34,201 bases of DNA, taken from the NCBI RefSeq assembly GCF_030611305.1, contig NZ_JAUWQB010000034.1, positions 1 through 34,201 of the forward strand, read 5' to 3'. This DNA is from Desulfobacula sp. GTDB lineage: Bacteria > Desulfobacterota > Desulfobacteria > Desulfobacterales > Desulfobacteraceae. The notes below the pieces were generated by a model, which did no database searches, was not told the DNA's origin, and saw only the letters and a list, made by a program, of their open reading frames with translations. A program made the translations under genes and the position numbers. Shown piece by piece: positions 24,842 through 32,427 of this stretch (the first letter of the stretch is position 1; every line of letters begins with the position of its first letter).

Positions 24842-26116
24842 TTAAAACTGTTGTTTGGACAAATCGGGCTTGGTTATCAAATCAAGTTTGTTTGCTTTAT
24901 AAAGGGTAATAATATCTTTTACTTTCATTTCCTTGTCAACTTTAAATATGTCAACATAATGATTTTTTAGCAAGTGAAATGAAATCTCGCCAATACTTAA
25001 AACAAATAGCAGATGAATCGGATACCCGATCAGTAATTTTGCAACATTGAGTCCGATATGTCCTCGTTTATCGAGAAACTCATTCCCCAGGCATGAATCA
25101 ATATCGATCCTGCCATTGCCAAGATTCAATATAATAAAATAGGGGGCCCTGCCAAAATGCTGGTGGACTCTGGATTCAAGACCATTTTTATCCTGAACGG
25201 GTATCGCGGCGATTTCAACAATCTCTTTTTCCGGTTCAACATGAATAAAAACAGATTCAATGTTTTCATATTCCGTTAACAGCATATTTTCTGCAATATC
25301 TGCCAACTCATGGGATTTGTACAATATCAGGGACGGGATTGTTTTAATAATGCAATTGACTATTTTGAAAGGCCCGGAACGTCGTATTTTGACTCCGGTA
25401 ACACCCTTAACTCCATTTATCCGATTTAGTTTTTCCTCAATTGATAGCCTTAAATCCGTATCCATGTCTGCGTCCATCAAAATCATGATGGATTTCCAGG
25501 TGGTCTCAATCCCAAGCTTTAAGATCAACGCTGCGATCAAAAGAATAATAGCTCCTTCCACATATGGGACCTGCGCATATACACAGACAATGCCGACTAA
25601 CACAAACAATGATGTAAATATATCAAAAAAAGCTTCTTTGGCAGTCGCCAAAAGGGCCTGGGAACCGATAGCCTTTCCAATAGCCCGCTGTTTTATGGCA
25701 ATAAAAGATGCAACAGCACATGAAACAATTGAAGCACCGATAGGGAATGCGGGGAAAACACTCTGAGAATCCATCAAAAACAACTTGTGCCAGCCATCCT
25801 TAAACATATCAAGCCCGATAAAGGCAATCAGCGCTCCAATCAAGAGGCAGGCAATAGTTTCCGCCCGGTAAAGCCCGTATGGAAAACGGTTTGATTTTTT
25901 CTTTGACGCAAGTTTGAGACCGATAAGTGACGAAAGGTTAATTAAAATATCAGCGCCGCTATGCCAGGCATCAGCAATCAAAAGTGGAGAGTTGAATGTA
26001 TAGCCGACAAATGCTTTCAGCAAAGCCAGAGCAAATATTAACAGCGTTGATAAGAGAGCAATCCGCTGCCCCTTCTCCAGTTGTTCTCTTTTGTCGATAG
26101 GTCTCGTTCCTTCCAT
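24842..26116 (-). CDS. Cation diffusion facilitator fused to a C-terminal NifX-type domain
   Basis: 424 residues from the ATG at 26116 (a TTG at 26140 would add 8). Six predicted membrane helices form a CDF domain, followed by the cytoplasmic CDF domain (about 215-290) and then a NifX-like domain (about 305-405) with ESRVHQHFGRAPYFIILNLGNG. Membrane metal-site residues are HSGAD in helix 2 and KEAFFD in helix 5; the helix-5 position that is His or Asp in well-studied CDFs is Glu here. CDFs export divalent metals in exchange for protons. The fused domain and the two neighbouring NifX proteins suggest a shared metal or cluster, possibly iron; that is inference. A consensus sigma-54 promoter lies upstream and the EBP1 gene follows after 9 nt, so the activator is probably co-transcribed with this gene. 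Confidence 0.87.
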   Translation of the reverse strand: MEGTRPIDKREQLEKGQRIALLSTLLIFALALLKAFVGYTFNSPLLIADAWHSGADILINLSSLIGLKLASKKKSNRFPYGLYRAETIACLLIGALIAFIGLDMFKDGWHKLFLMDSQSVFPAFPIGASIVSCAVASFIAIKQRAIGKAIGSQALLATAKEAFFDIFTSLFVLVGIVCVYAQVPYVEGAIILLIAALILKLGIETTWKSIMILMDADMDTDLRLSIEEKLNRINGVKGVTGVKIRRSGPFKIVNCIIKTIPSLILYKSHELADIAENMLLTEYENIESVFIHVEPEKEIVEIAAIPVQDKNGLESRVHQHFGRAPYFIILNLGNGRIDIDSCLGNEFLDKRGHIGLNVAKLLIGYPIHLLFVLSIGEISFHLLKNHYVDIFKVDKEMKVKDIITLYKANKLDLITKPDLSKQQF

Positions 26117-26180
26117 TTTATCAAAACAATTTTGATCCAATTATACCCATACGGACAGTATAAATATTAGTAGGATTATA

Positions 26181-26194
26181 ACAGGTTTTCCTGT
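26181..26194. repeat. Small hairpin in the leader of the CDF gene
   Basis: ACAGG-TTTT-CCTGT forms a 5-bp stem between the sigma-54 promoter and the CDF start. No T-run follows on the minus strand, so it is not a clear terminator; it may be an mRNA leader hairpin. Confidence 0.35.
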
Positions 26195-26232
26195 CTCAGT
26201 TGATGGATAATTTCAATTTTTCAATTTATGTT

Positions 26233-26247
26233 GCAATCCATGTGCCA
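26233..26247 (-). promoter_or_regulatory. Sigma-54 promoter of the CDF-EBP1 operon
   Basis: Minus strand reads TGGCAC-ATGGA-TTGC followed by A, a full consensus match. It lies between the MFS stop and the CDF start. I found no match to either enhancer motif of this window within about 150 nt upstream, so its activator is not identified. Confidence 0.75.
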
Positions 26248-26295
26248 TGAAAATAAAACCCAAACAAATATGAACACGATATTTACAAATCTACT

Positions 26296-27477
26296 TTAAT
26301 TATCTTTCTGAAACTTAAGAAAAAATGGAATAATAGTACCTGAAAGAATTAATCCGCCTGCTATAATAAAGCCAGTTGAGAAAAAACCTTTTTCTCCTAA
26401 AAGACCGATTATATTTGGAACAACTCCCCCACCTACCAGGAAGGCAATGGGTATTGTAAAAGAGACGGCGATATTGCGAATTTCTTTAGACCCGATATGC
26501 GACAACGCTGCAAATGCAGGAGGGAAAAAACAGACGGCAAAGACTGGCTGACAAAATATAATAACTTGTATGAGGCTATCTGTTACCACACCGATTAAAA
26601 GAGTTGAAATGCCTGTAAAGAACAGTACAAATGCCAGTGTCGGTTTCAGACCAAAATGATCTGACAGCCATCCGACCAATAGTGCCATGGGCAATGTTAA
26701 AATCCTGGACATAGTAATCAATTTATTGGCCTGGGACTGAAGCATGCCATGCTCGTTAACAAGATATAACGGCAGCATGGAATAAACCCCCAAGGTCCCG
26801 ATCACGCCCAGGCTGAATAAAATTATCATCATCCAGAAAGAGGGAGTTGCCACAAGGGGCAAAAACGATTTCAGCATAGGGGGTTCTCCGGGAAAATCCT
26901 TTACAGTGGAAAACTTAAAAAAGGAAATGCCAAACAAAACGGAGGTTCCTCCGATAACAATAAGAACACTTCTCCATGAGAGCCACAACAGCAACCCTTC
27001 ACAGATCAGCGGGGCCAGCAGAAAACTTAAGTTCGGGGCCAATTCATGGATACCGATTGCCTTTCCCCAGTTTCGGCTGCTTATTGAAGATGTCAGCATG
27101 GCTATTCCGGAAGGAAGGTACAATGCTGATGTCATGCCTACAACAAATAGCCCTATACGCATACTCAACAGACTCTGGCTTAGACCGGTAACTAAAAAAG
27201 CAATGCCTGTTGCTACTGCCGAAAAGACAATTGTTTTTTTATGCTTAATTCGTGATGAAACAAATCCTGAGCATAATAGTGAAATGAAATATCCTGATGC
27301 AGATATCAGAAAAAAAGAGCCTGCCTGATCATGGGTCAGATTCATGTCGGCTAATATGGTAGGCAGTAAAGGGGCAAGGATTATCCGGATGGTAAAATTC
27401 AAGAAAAAAATGGAAGTCAGAAAAAACAGGGGGAGAAGTTGTGATTGGATTGTGCCCCGCGGCTCTATACTATTCAC
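26296..27477 (-). CDS. Major facilitator superfamily transporter
   Basis: About 393 residues with 12 predicted membrane helices. The central cytoplasmic loop has GWLSDHFGLKP, the MFS motif A type. The substrate cannot be read from sequence. The gene overlaps the end of apt: a GTG at 27477 overlaps the apt stop by 8 nt, and a TTG at 27498 is possible but has no better ribosome site, so the exact start is uncertain. Linkage to apt, MTA phosphorylase and SAM hydrolase suggests a nucleobase, nucleoside or methionine-related compound, but this is inference from position only. Confidence 0.82.
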   Translation of the reverse strand: MNSIEPRGTIQSQLLPLFFLTSIFFLNFTIRIILAPLLPTILADMNLTHDQAGSFFLISASGYFISLLCSGFVSSRIKHKKTIVFSAVATGIAFLVTGLSQSLLSMRIGLFVVGMTSALYLPSGIAMLTSSISSRNWGKAIGIHELAPNLSFLLAPLICEGLLLWLSWRSVLIVIGGTSVLFGISFFKFSTVKDFPGEPPMLKSFLPLVATPSFWMMIILFSLGVIGTLGVYSMLPLYLVNEHGMLQSQANKLITMSRILTLPMALLVGWLSDHFGLKPTLAFVLFFTGISTLLIGVVTDSLIQVIIFCQPVFAVCFFPPAFAALSHIGSKEIRNIAVSFTIPIAFLVGGGVVPNIIGLLGEKGFFSTGFIIAGGLILSGTIIPFFLKFQKDN

Positions 27478-27991
27478 CTTCAAATTCTGTGATGACAAAC
27501 ACTTTGCAATCTTGAATCTGATCCCTGCCTTTCAGATCCGGAAGTTCAACGACAAACGCACATTCAATAATATCAGCACCCAGTTTTTTGGCAAGTTTGA
27601 CTGTCGCCCCTATTGTACCGCCGGTGGCAATCAAATCATCGACAATGATCACTTTTTCGCCTTTTTTAACAGCATCTTCATGGATTTCAAGGGTATCTTC
27701 TCCATATTCCAGACTATAGGTTTCCTGGATAGTTTTCCAGGGCAGTTTGCCCTTTTTTCTGACAGGAACAAACCCGATACCCAGTTTATAAGCCAGGACT
27801 GCACCAAAAACAAAACCTCTGGCATCAATCCCCACAATCTTGTCAATATCCATGTCTTTATATCGTTCATACAGAACATCACAAGACTCACGGAAGGCTT
27901 GCGGGTTCTGCATCAATGTGGTCAGATCTCTGAATATCACGCCTTTGATGGGCCAGTCCGGAATACTTCTAATGGTCTCTTTCAAATCCAT
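27470..27991 (-). CDS. apt: Adenine phosphoribosyltransferase
   Basis: 173 residues, the usual length. It converts adenine and PRPP to AMP. The PRPP motif VIIVDDLIATGGTIGA, the N-terminal IRSIPDWPIKGVIFRDLTTLMQ and IVGIDARGFVFGA are diagnostic. The ATG at 27991 has AAGGA upstream. It lies 26 nt after the MTA phosphorylase gene, which makes the adenine it consumes, and its end overlaps the MFS gene. No oddities. Confidence 0.96.
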   Translation of the reverse strand: MDLKETIRSIPDWPIKGVIFRDLTTLMQNPQAFRESCDVLYERYKDMDIDKIVGIDARGFVFGAVLAYKLGIGFVPVRKKGKLPWKTIQETYSLEYGEDTLEIHEDAVKKGEKVIIVDDLIATGGTIGATVKLAKKLGADIIECAFVVELPDLKGRDQIQDCKVFVITEFEGE

Positions 27992-28017
27992 TTCTTTTTC
28001 CTTTATTTTGTCACTCT

Positions 28018-28767
28018 TTATTCTTTTAATTCTTCTATTACATTTACAAGCAATTTTATTACGTTATGAGCATTCTGATCGAATACTGCCAGGATCTCCT
28101 CCCAGGTGACAGGTGCTTCATCCTCTTTCCAGCAATCATAATCTGTAGACATGGCAACAGCAGCATAAGGGATGCCGGCTTCATTGGAAAGCATGGCTTC
28201 AGGGGCAGTTGACATATTGATCACGTCAGCTCCCCAGATTTTAAACATTTTGGACTCGGCAACAGTTGAAAACCTTGGCCCTTCTATTGTGACGACGCAT
28301 CCTTTGTCATGAACTCTCAAATCAAGATATTTTGCTGTTTCATAGAGTTTTTTTCTTAATCCTTCATCAAAGGGATGAGCCATGACTGGATGAACCAGGC
28401 CATTTTCAAAAGAATCTGCAAACGTATTTTTTCTGAACCGTGTAAAATCAATGAATTGGTCTAAAATGACCAGGTGTCCCCGGTCTATTTCATGTCTTAA
28501 ACTGCCACAGGCGGTGGTGGCAATAATATGGGTAACCCCTGCCTGTTGAAGTGCTTTGACATTGGCACGGTTATTCACCTGGGTGGGGCTGTACTGGTGA
28601 TTTCGGCCATGCCGGGCAAGGATAACAATCTCTACACCATTTATTTTCCCGGACAATAAAGGAGAAGACGGATTTCCATATTCCGTGATAATTTCAAGTT
28701 CATCTGGATCTTTCAAAATATCAGGGTCATCAAGGCCTGATCCACCGATAATACCAAGCTTCAACAT
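28018..28767 (-). CDS. mtnP: S-methyl-5'-thioadenosine phosphorylase
   Basis: 249 residues of the PNP/MTAP family. It cleaves methylthioadenosine with phosphate to adenine and methylthioribose-1-phosphate. Motifs: GIIGGSGLDD at the N-terminus, RHGRNHQYSP, TTACGSL, and the base/sugar-binding NMSTAPEAMLSNEAG followed by STDYDCW, the MTAP-type form. AGGAG lies about 8 nt before the ATG. It precedes apt (26 nt), so adenine can be passed straight to AMP formation. Some relatives also accept adenosine or inosine; the sequence favours MTA. Confidence 0.94.
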   Translation of the reverse strand: MLKLGIIGGSGLDDPDILKDPDELEIITEYGNPSSPLLSGKINGVEIVILARHGRNHQYSPTQVNNRANVKALQQAGVTHIIATTACGSLRHEIDRGHLVILDQFIDFTRFRKNTFADSFENGLVHPVMAHPFDEGLRKKLYETAKYLDLRVHDKGCVVTIEGPRFSTVAESKMFKIWGADVINMSTAPEAMLSNEAGIPYAAVAMSTDYDCWKEDEAPVTWEEILAVFDQNAHNVIKLLVNVIEELKE

Positions 28768-28847
28768 TTTTTTTCTCCTGTCAGTTTTTTAGTTATAGAT
28801 GCGCCTAACATAATTGGATTAACTTATCAAGAATTGGAAACAAAAAC

Positions 28848-29666
28848 TTATTGATCCAAAATTTTCAATACCGCCTTATCCATACACTTTGCATCCAGCA
28901 TTTTTGCAGCATTAGAATTTTTAAGTGAGATCTCCATGTAGGATGAAGAAGACCCAATCAAAAACAATTCACCCTCTCTGGCTTGTGAATAACTGGAAAA
29001 TGCTTTTTTGATTTGGACATCATTAATTGTCAAAACAAACCATCTGTTTTTTATGAACTGTCTATACCCTTTTTCTTCAAGATTTAAAGTTATATTTCCA
29101 AACCGGTCAATATGAATGACAGTTAACTCCAGCGAAAACGCTTTTCTTTCTATTTTGGGAAACTGATATTCAACACATTTTTTCAAAGATTCCCCTAAAC
29201 AGGAGATGTCTTCAAGCCCTTTTGAAATATGGGCGGCAACAGGAGCAAAAATATCTCTTCCGTGAAAAGTAGTTGAAACTGAATCAAGAAAACAGGCTTT
29301 ATTTGTGAGATGAATGATTCTTTTGATCTTATTGTCACTGGCAGCTTTCCAGAGAACGCCGTTATCCGGACCGACAAAATAGTAATCACTGGTCTCTATG
29401 CAGATTCCTTTCCGGGCCGATCCAACACCGGGATCAACAATAACACAAAACACGGTTCCTTTTGGAAAGTATGAACAGGATGTGGCCAAAAAAAAAGAAC
29501 CCTGCCGGATATCTTGTGGGTTCACCCCATGGGTCAGATCAATCACTTTTGATTCAGGACTGATTGAAGCAATAACGCCTTTAAGAACCCCTGCAAAAGT
29601 ATCTTGTTGACCAAAATCAGTCAAAAGCACAATGGGTCTGTTTCCTGTCCTAACCAAATTTAACAT
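28848..29666 (-). CDS. SAM hydrolase (DUF62 / SAM hydroxide adenosyltransferase family)
   Basis: 272 residues. The family uses water to split S-adenosylmethionine to adenosine and methionine. The N-terminal TDFGQQDTFAGVLKG, the DPGVGSARKG block and TFHGRDIFAPVAA contain the Asp78, Arg85 and His135 triad expected for the hydrolase and not a halogenase. The C-terminal domain with IDRFGNITLN is complete. The ATG at 29666 sits directly after AAGGGGG with almost no spacer; an in-frame TTG three codons on has better spacing. It is followed after 80 nt by MTA phosphorylase and apt, giving a purine-recovery group. Its physiological role is unsettled. Confidence 0.9.
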   Translation of the reverse strand: MLNLVRTGNRPIVLLTDFGQQDTFAGVLKGVIASISPESKVIDLTHGVNPQDIRQGSFFLATSCSYFPKGTVFCVIVDPGVGSARKGICIETSDYYFVGPDNGVLWKAASDNKIKRIIHLTNKACFLDSVSTTFHGRDIFAPVAAHISKGLEDISCLGESLKKCVEYQFPKIERKAFSLELTVIHIDRFGNITLNLEEKGYRQFIKNRWFVLTINDVQIKKAFSSYSQAREGELFLIGSSSSYMEISLKNSNAAKMLDAKCMDKAVLKILDQ

Positions 29667-29760
29667 CCCCCTTTGATTTGATATGGTATTTAAATCATGA
29701 ATGCACTATATCAAGAACATGACAAAAGTTTAAAGTGTTTTATACCAAAGGAATTAAATA

Positions 29761-30225
29761 ATGGCCATTGAAACAGAAAGAAAATTTCTTTTGCATTACC
29801 TTCCATCCTCTTTGCTGGTTAACGGCACCCTTATCCGCCAGGGATATATGGTAAACAAAAAAGATATGGTTGTCAGGGTTCGCCTTTCAGGAGACAGCGC
29901 CTTTCTTACTGTCAAAGGTGCCACCCGCAATGCATCCCGAAAAGAGTATGAATATCCAATTCCGCAACAGGATGCAACGGAAATGCTACGGCTTTTCTGC
30001 AAAAAACCCTTAATAGAAAAAACAAGATATCAAATTGAATTCAAAGGCTTTGAATGGGTTATCGATCAATTTTCTGGTGATAACCAGGGACTCGTTGTCG
30101 CTGAGATAGAACTGGATTCAATTGATCAGCCTTTTGAAAAACCTGACTGGATCGGAAAAGAAGTCACCCATGACCCCAGATACTTTAATTCAAACCTGAT
30201 TGAAACGCCCTATTCAACCTGGTAA
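29761..30225 (+). CDS. CYTH-domain protein
   Basis: 154 residues, a complete single CYTH (class IV adenylate cyclase / thiamine-triphosphatase) tunnel domain. The signature ETERKF is at 4-9, with RVRLSGDSAFLTVKG, the paired-acid EYEYPIP and VAEIELDS supplying the charged tunnel. Such enzymes bind triphosphates with Mg or Mn; bacterial members are often inorganic triphosphatases, and the actual substrate is unknown. AAGGA lies 8 nt before the ATG. It is the only clear plus-strand gene between the IS element and the lipoprotein, diverging from the SAM hydrolase with a 94-nt gap. Confidence 0.88.
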   Translation: MAIETERKFLLHYLPSSLLVNGTLIRQGYMVNKKDMVVRVRLSGDSAFLTVKGATRNASRKEYEYPIPQQDATEMLRLFCKKPLIEKTRYQIEFKGFEWVIDQFSGDNQGLVVAEIELDSIDQPFEKPDWIGKEVTHDPRYFNSNLIETPYSTW

Positions 30226-30234
30226 TAAAATATT

Positions 30235-30681
30235 TTAACTCACCCACCTCTTTTTCCGGATCACGCTATAGAGGCTCACAAATAACAACATCATGCAAAA
30301 ACTCAAATGGACAAGATCCAAAACAATAACTGCCGTGTGGCCAAAATAGATGTTGGGAAGATTTTTTATGACCATCAAACCACCCGAGACAATTAACCCG
30401 GTAAGGATCGCTATTTTAAAATAACCGGTGCCGGTAATTCTATTCAACCCGGATCTATTGAGAATAAAATCAAAAAGAATATATATGACAAGTGTGATCA
30501 GCACGATGGCCGCAATATAATGCATAATATGCGTCACATAAAACTGGGCCAGCCATCCCAAGCCAGGGAGATCCGCAATATAATACCGCTTGAAAATCGG
30601 CATCTGGCCAAAACCGGACAATGTTATAAAAAGGAGTGTAATGGCATAAATATATTTTTGCAACTTTCCTGTGGTCTTCAT
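30235..30681 (-). CDS. Small cytochrome-b-like four-helix membrane protein
   Basis: 148 residues with four predicted membrane segments (about 10-27, 45-72, 84-105 and 116-141). Histidines inside helices (THIMHY in helix 2, and GHTAVIVLDLVH in helix 4) could ligate b hemes, as in the FdhI-like membrane partners of polyferredoxins. The start shares one base with the stop of the Tat-ferredoxin gene (TAATG), and AGGAGG lies 7 nt upstream. I infer a quinone-linked anchor for the exported ferredoxin. Assignment to a named family is tentative. Confidence 0.75.
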   Translation of the reverse strand: MKTTGKLQKYIYAITLLFITLSGFGQMPIFKRYYIADLPGLGWLAQFYVTHIMHYIAAIVLITLVIYILFDFILNRSGLNRITGTGYFKIAILTGLIVSGGLMVIKNLPNIYFGHTAVIVLDLVHLSFCMMLLFVSLYSVIRKKRWVS

Positions 30682-31661
30682 TATTTGTCCTCCTTTGAAC
30701 TCAAGTAAAACTTTCCAAATGCGGCGGCCACTCCTGCAAGGGGTGCAATAAGCATGGCTTTAGCAAGGTTGGTCCCATCCGACATCATATTCTTGACTTT
30801 ATTTAAATGGGGTTTCCCTTTTCCATTTTCAATACTCTTATTCAATTGTTCAAAAGGGACAGGAGAGACATAAATGGTATTGGTTCCGCCATTTTCGTGT
30901 TCACCGTAAATATATCCGTTCATCTCTTTGGCAAGAGCGTGGGCCTTTTTCAAAATTTCGCTTTTCGGGCCTATGGTTTGAACATCTTCAGGACAAACTT
31001 CTATACAGGCAGGCACTTCGCCCTTTTCAAGCCTGTTATAGCACCGGTCACATTTATACATAACACCGTTCCCAGCAAAGGCCGGCAGCAGGTCAAGATA
31101 AAGCCCGACACCGGTCTGTCTTTCAGGAATATCCCAGGGACAGACTTTTTTACATTTTGAACCACCAAGGCAAATATCAGAATCAATCCTTGAAAGTCCG
31201 TTGTCTTCCTGTTTTAAAGCACCCCATGGACAAAGTTTAACGCATGGTGGGTTCTCACAATGCATACAACGTCTTGGAATGGTCAATTCAATCTCCTCCC
31301 CATTGACCGTGGCAGATGCATGCTGAATGAAAAGCCAGTTATAGGGAGTCAGACGGTCTGTCACATCTCTTTTATCCGACCAGTCCTGTACAGGCACCCT
31401 GCTGGGATACATTTTTGGGAACGGTTTTTGGGGTTCAGGATATTTATCTGCATTTGCTTCCTGACATGCATAGACACACTCTTCGCACCCAATGCATTTG
31501 CTGATGTCAAGCAGCGTCACCAAAGGCTCTTTTTTTTCACTACTCAAAGACTTGGCAGCTCGAGCAATACTTGTGGTCGCAACCACAGACCCTGCAGCTG
31601 TAATAGAACCTTTTAAAAATGCCCTGCGTGAAATTTTAGAAGTGACTTTCCTGACTGTCAT
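30681..31661 (-). CDS. Tat-exported four-cluster ferredoxin-like protein
   Basis: 326 residues. The Tat signal SRRAFLKG (11-18) with a hydrophobic stretch ends in ARA. Cluster motifs: CIGCEECVYAC (56-66), CMHCENPPCVKLCP (132-145), CLGGSKCKKVCP (164-175) and CDRCYNRLEKGEVPACIEVCP (204-224), the pattern of FdhB/HybA/DsrO-type subunits. A hydrophobic segment near 303-318 may anchor it in the membrane. No catalytic subunit (molybdopterin or hydrogenase) is encoded nearby. The preceding gene encodes a thioredoxin-like protein and the following one a membrane b-type protein. I infer a periplasmic electron carrier between the quinone pool and a partner encoded elsewhere. GGAG lies 5 nt before the ATG. 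Confidence 0.9.
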   Translation of the reverse strand: MTVRKVTSKISRRAFLKGSITAAGSVVATTSIARAAKSLSSEKKEPLVTLLDISKCIGCEECVYACQEANADKYPEPQKPFPKMYPSRVPVQDWSDKRDVTDRLTPYNWLFIQHASATVNGEEIELTIPRRCMHCENPPCVKLCPWGALKQEDNGLSRIDSDICLGGSKCKKVCPWDIPERQTGVGLYLDLLPAFAGNGVMYKCDRCYNRLEKGEVPACIEVCPEDVQTIGPKSEILKKAHALAKEMNGYIYGEHENGGTNTIYVSPVPFEQLNKSIENGKGKPHLNKVKNMMSDGTNLAKAMLIAPLAGVAAAFGKFYLSSKEDK

Positions 31662-31669
31662 GATTTCTC

Positions 31670-32185
31670 CTATAGTGTTTTTACAAATTCATTAAAACTC
31701 ATTTTTTCATAATTTGCCGTATGGATATATTCCAAAATGCGTAAAAATTGTTTTGCATCGACAAACCCCGGGATACTGCTGATCTTTGAATTGTCCGGTT
31801 TAAGAAACCATAAAGTTGGCAGCCCTCTGACTTTCCATTGTGTGGTAAGTTCTTTTTTTTTCTCAGTATCCACTAAAATACTGATAAAATTGTCTTTTAA
31901 ATAATTCAAAACCGCTTCATTTCGAAATGTTGTCTTCTTAAGTTGCTGGCAATAGGTACACCAGTCTGCATGAAAATATAAAAAAATATGTTTGTTCTGA
32001 CTTTTTGCCAATTCCATACCCTTCACATAACCCTGCCAGCCTATGGTTAAGGCATCGCTGGTCTGGGCAGATCCTTTCCCTGAAGTGACTTCTGCCTGCT
32101 TTCCGGATTTCGAATTATTGTAAATCATAACACCAGCAACAGCGATACAGATAATAGCAACAACAAGTATATTTTCCTTTTTCAT
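31670..32185 (-). CDS. Membrane-anchored thioredoxin-like protein
   Basis: 171 residues. An N-terminal hydrophobic helix (about 6-23) serves as signal anchor and is followed by a polar linker. A thioredoxin-fold domain then has WCTYC (C76/C79) in the FHADWCTYCQQLKK context, and a cis-Pro loop GLPTLWFL. It resembles the thioredoxin_7/DsbD-gamma type that acts in the periplasm. The ATG at 32185 with AAGGGA upstream is preferred to a TTG at 32191. It is the first gene of an operon with the Tat-ferredoxin (9 nt gap) under a sigma-54 promoter. Thiol-disulfide exchange outside the cytoplasm is the likely role; the partner is unknown. Confidence 0.88.
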   Translation of the reverse strand: MKKENILVVAIICIAVAGVMIYNNSKSGKQAEVTSGKGSAQTSDALTIGWQGYVKGMELAKSQNKHIFLYFHADWCTYCQQLKKTTFRNEAVLNYLKDNFISILVDTEKKKELTTQWKVRGLPTLWFLKPDNSKISSIPGFVDAKQFLRILEYIHTANYEKMSFNEFVKTL

Positions 32186-32242
32186 ATTCAAATCCCTTAT
32201 TTGAATTCTATTTTAACAAATAATGTCAAGTCAATACAGATA

Positions 32243-32257
32243 GCAATGAGTGTGCCA
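32243..32257 (-). promoter_or_regulatory. Sigma-54 promoter of the thioredoxin-ferredoxin-cytochrome operon
   Basis: Minus strand reads TGGCACACTCATTGC, the full TGGCAC-N5-TTGC. It is base-for-base identical over 15 nt to the promoter at 33964-33978, including the N5 spacer, which normally varies. It lies 57 nt upstream of the ATG. Confidence 0.85.
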
Positions 32258-32373
32258 AAGGAATCTTTTTTTAAAAAAAATTCCTTTGGCCTTTAAACAA
32301 ACAACATCATGGGTTTTAAATTAATTACTCTTGTTTCAGTCATAGCCCTTACACACATTTTTTTAGCCAAAGG

Positions 32374-32393
32374 GGTTAACGACTTGTTAACAC
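32374..32393. promoter_or_regulatory. Putative EBP2 enhancer site (left)
   Basis: GGTTAAC-GACTTG-TTAACAC: the same half-sites and spacing as GGTTAAC-ATATCA-TTAACAC at 33837-33856. It lies 116 nt upstream of the promoter at 32243-32257 and 34 nt beyond the EBP2 stop. Confidence 0.65.
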
Positions 32394-32427
32394 AGACAAC
32401 CATCCGTCTTTAAACGATTGAATCGGA

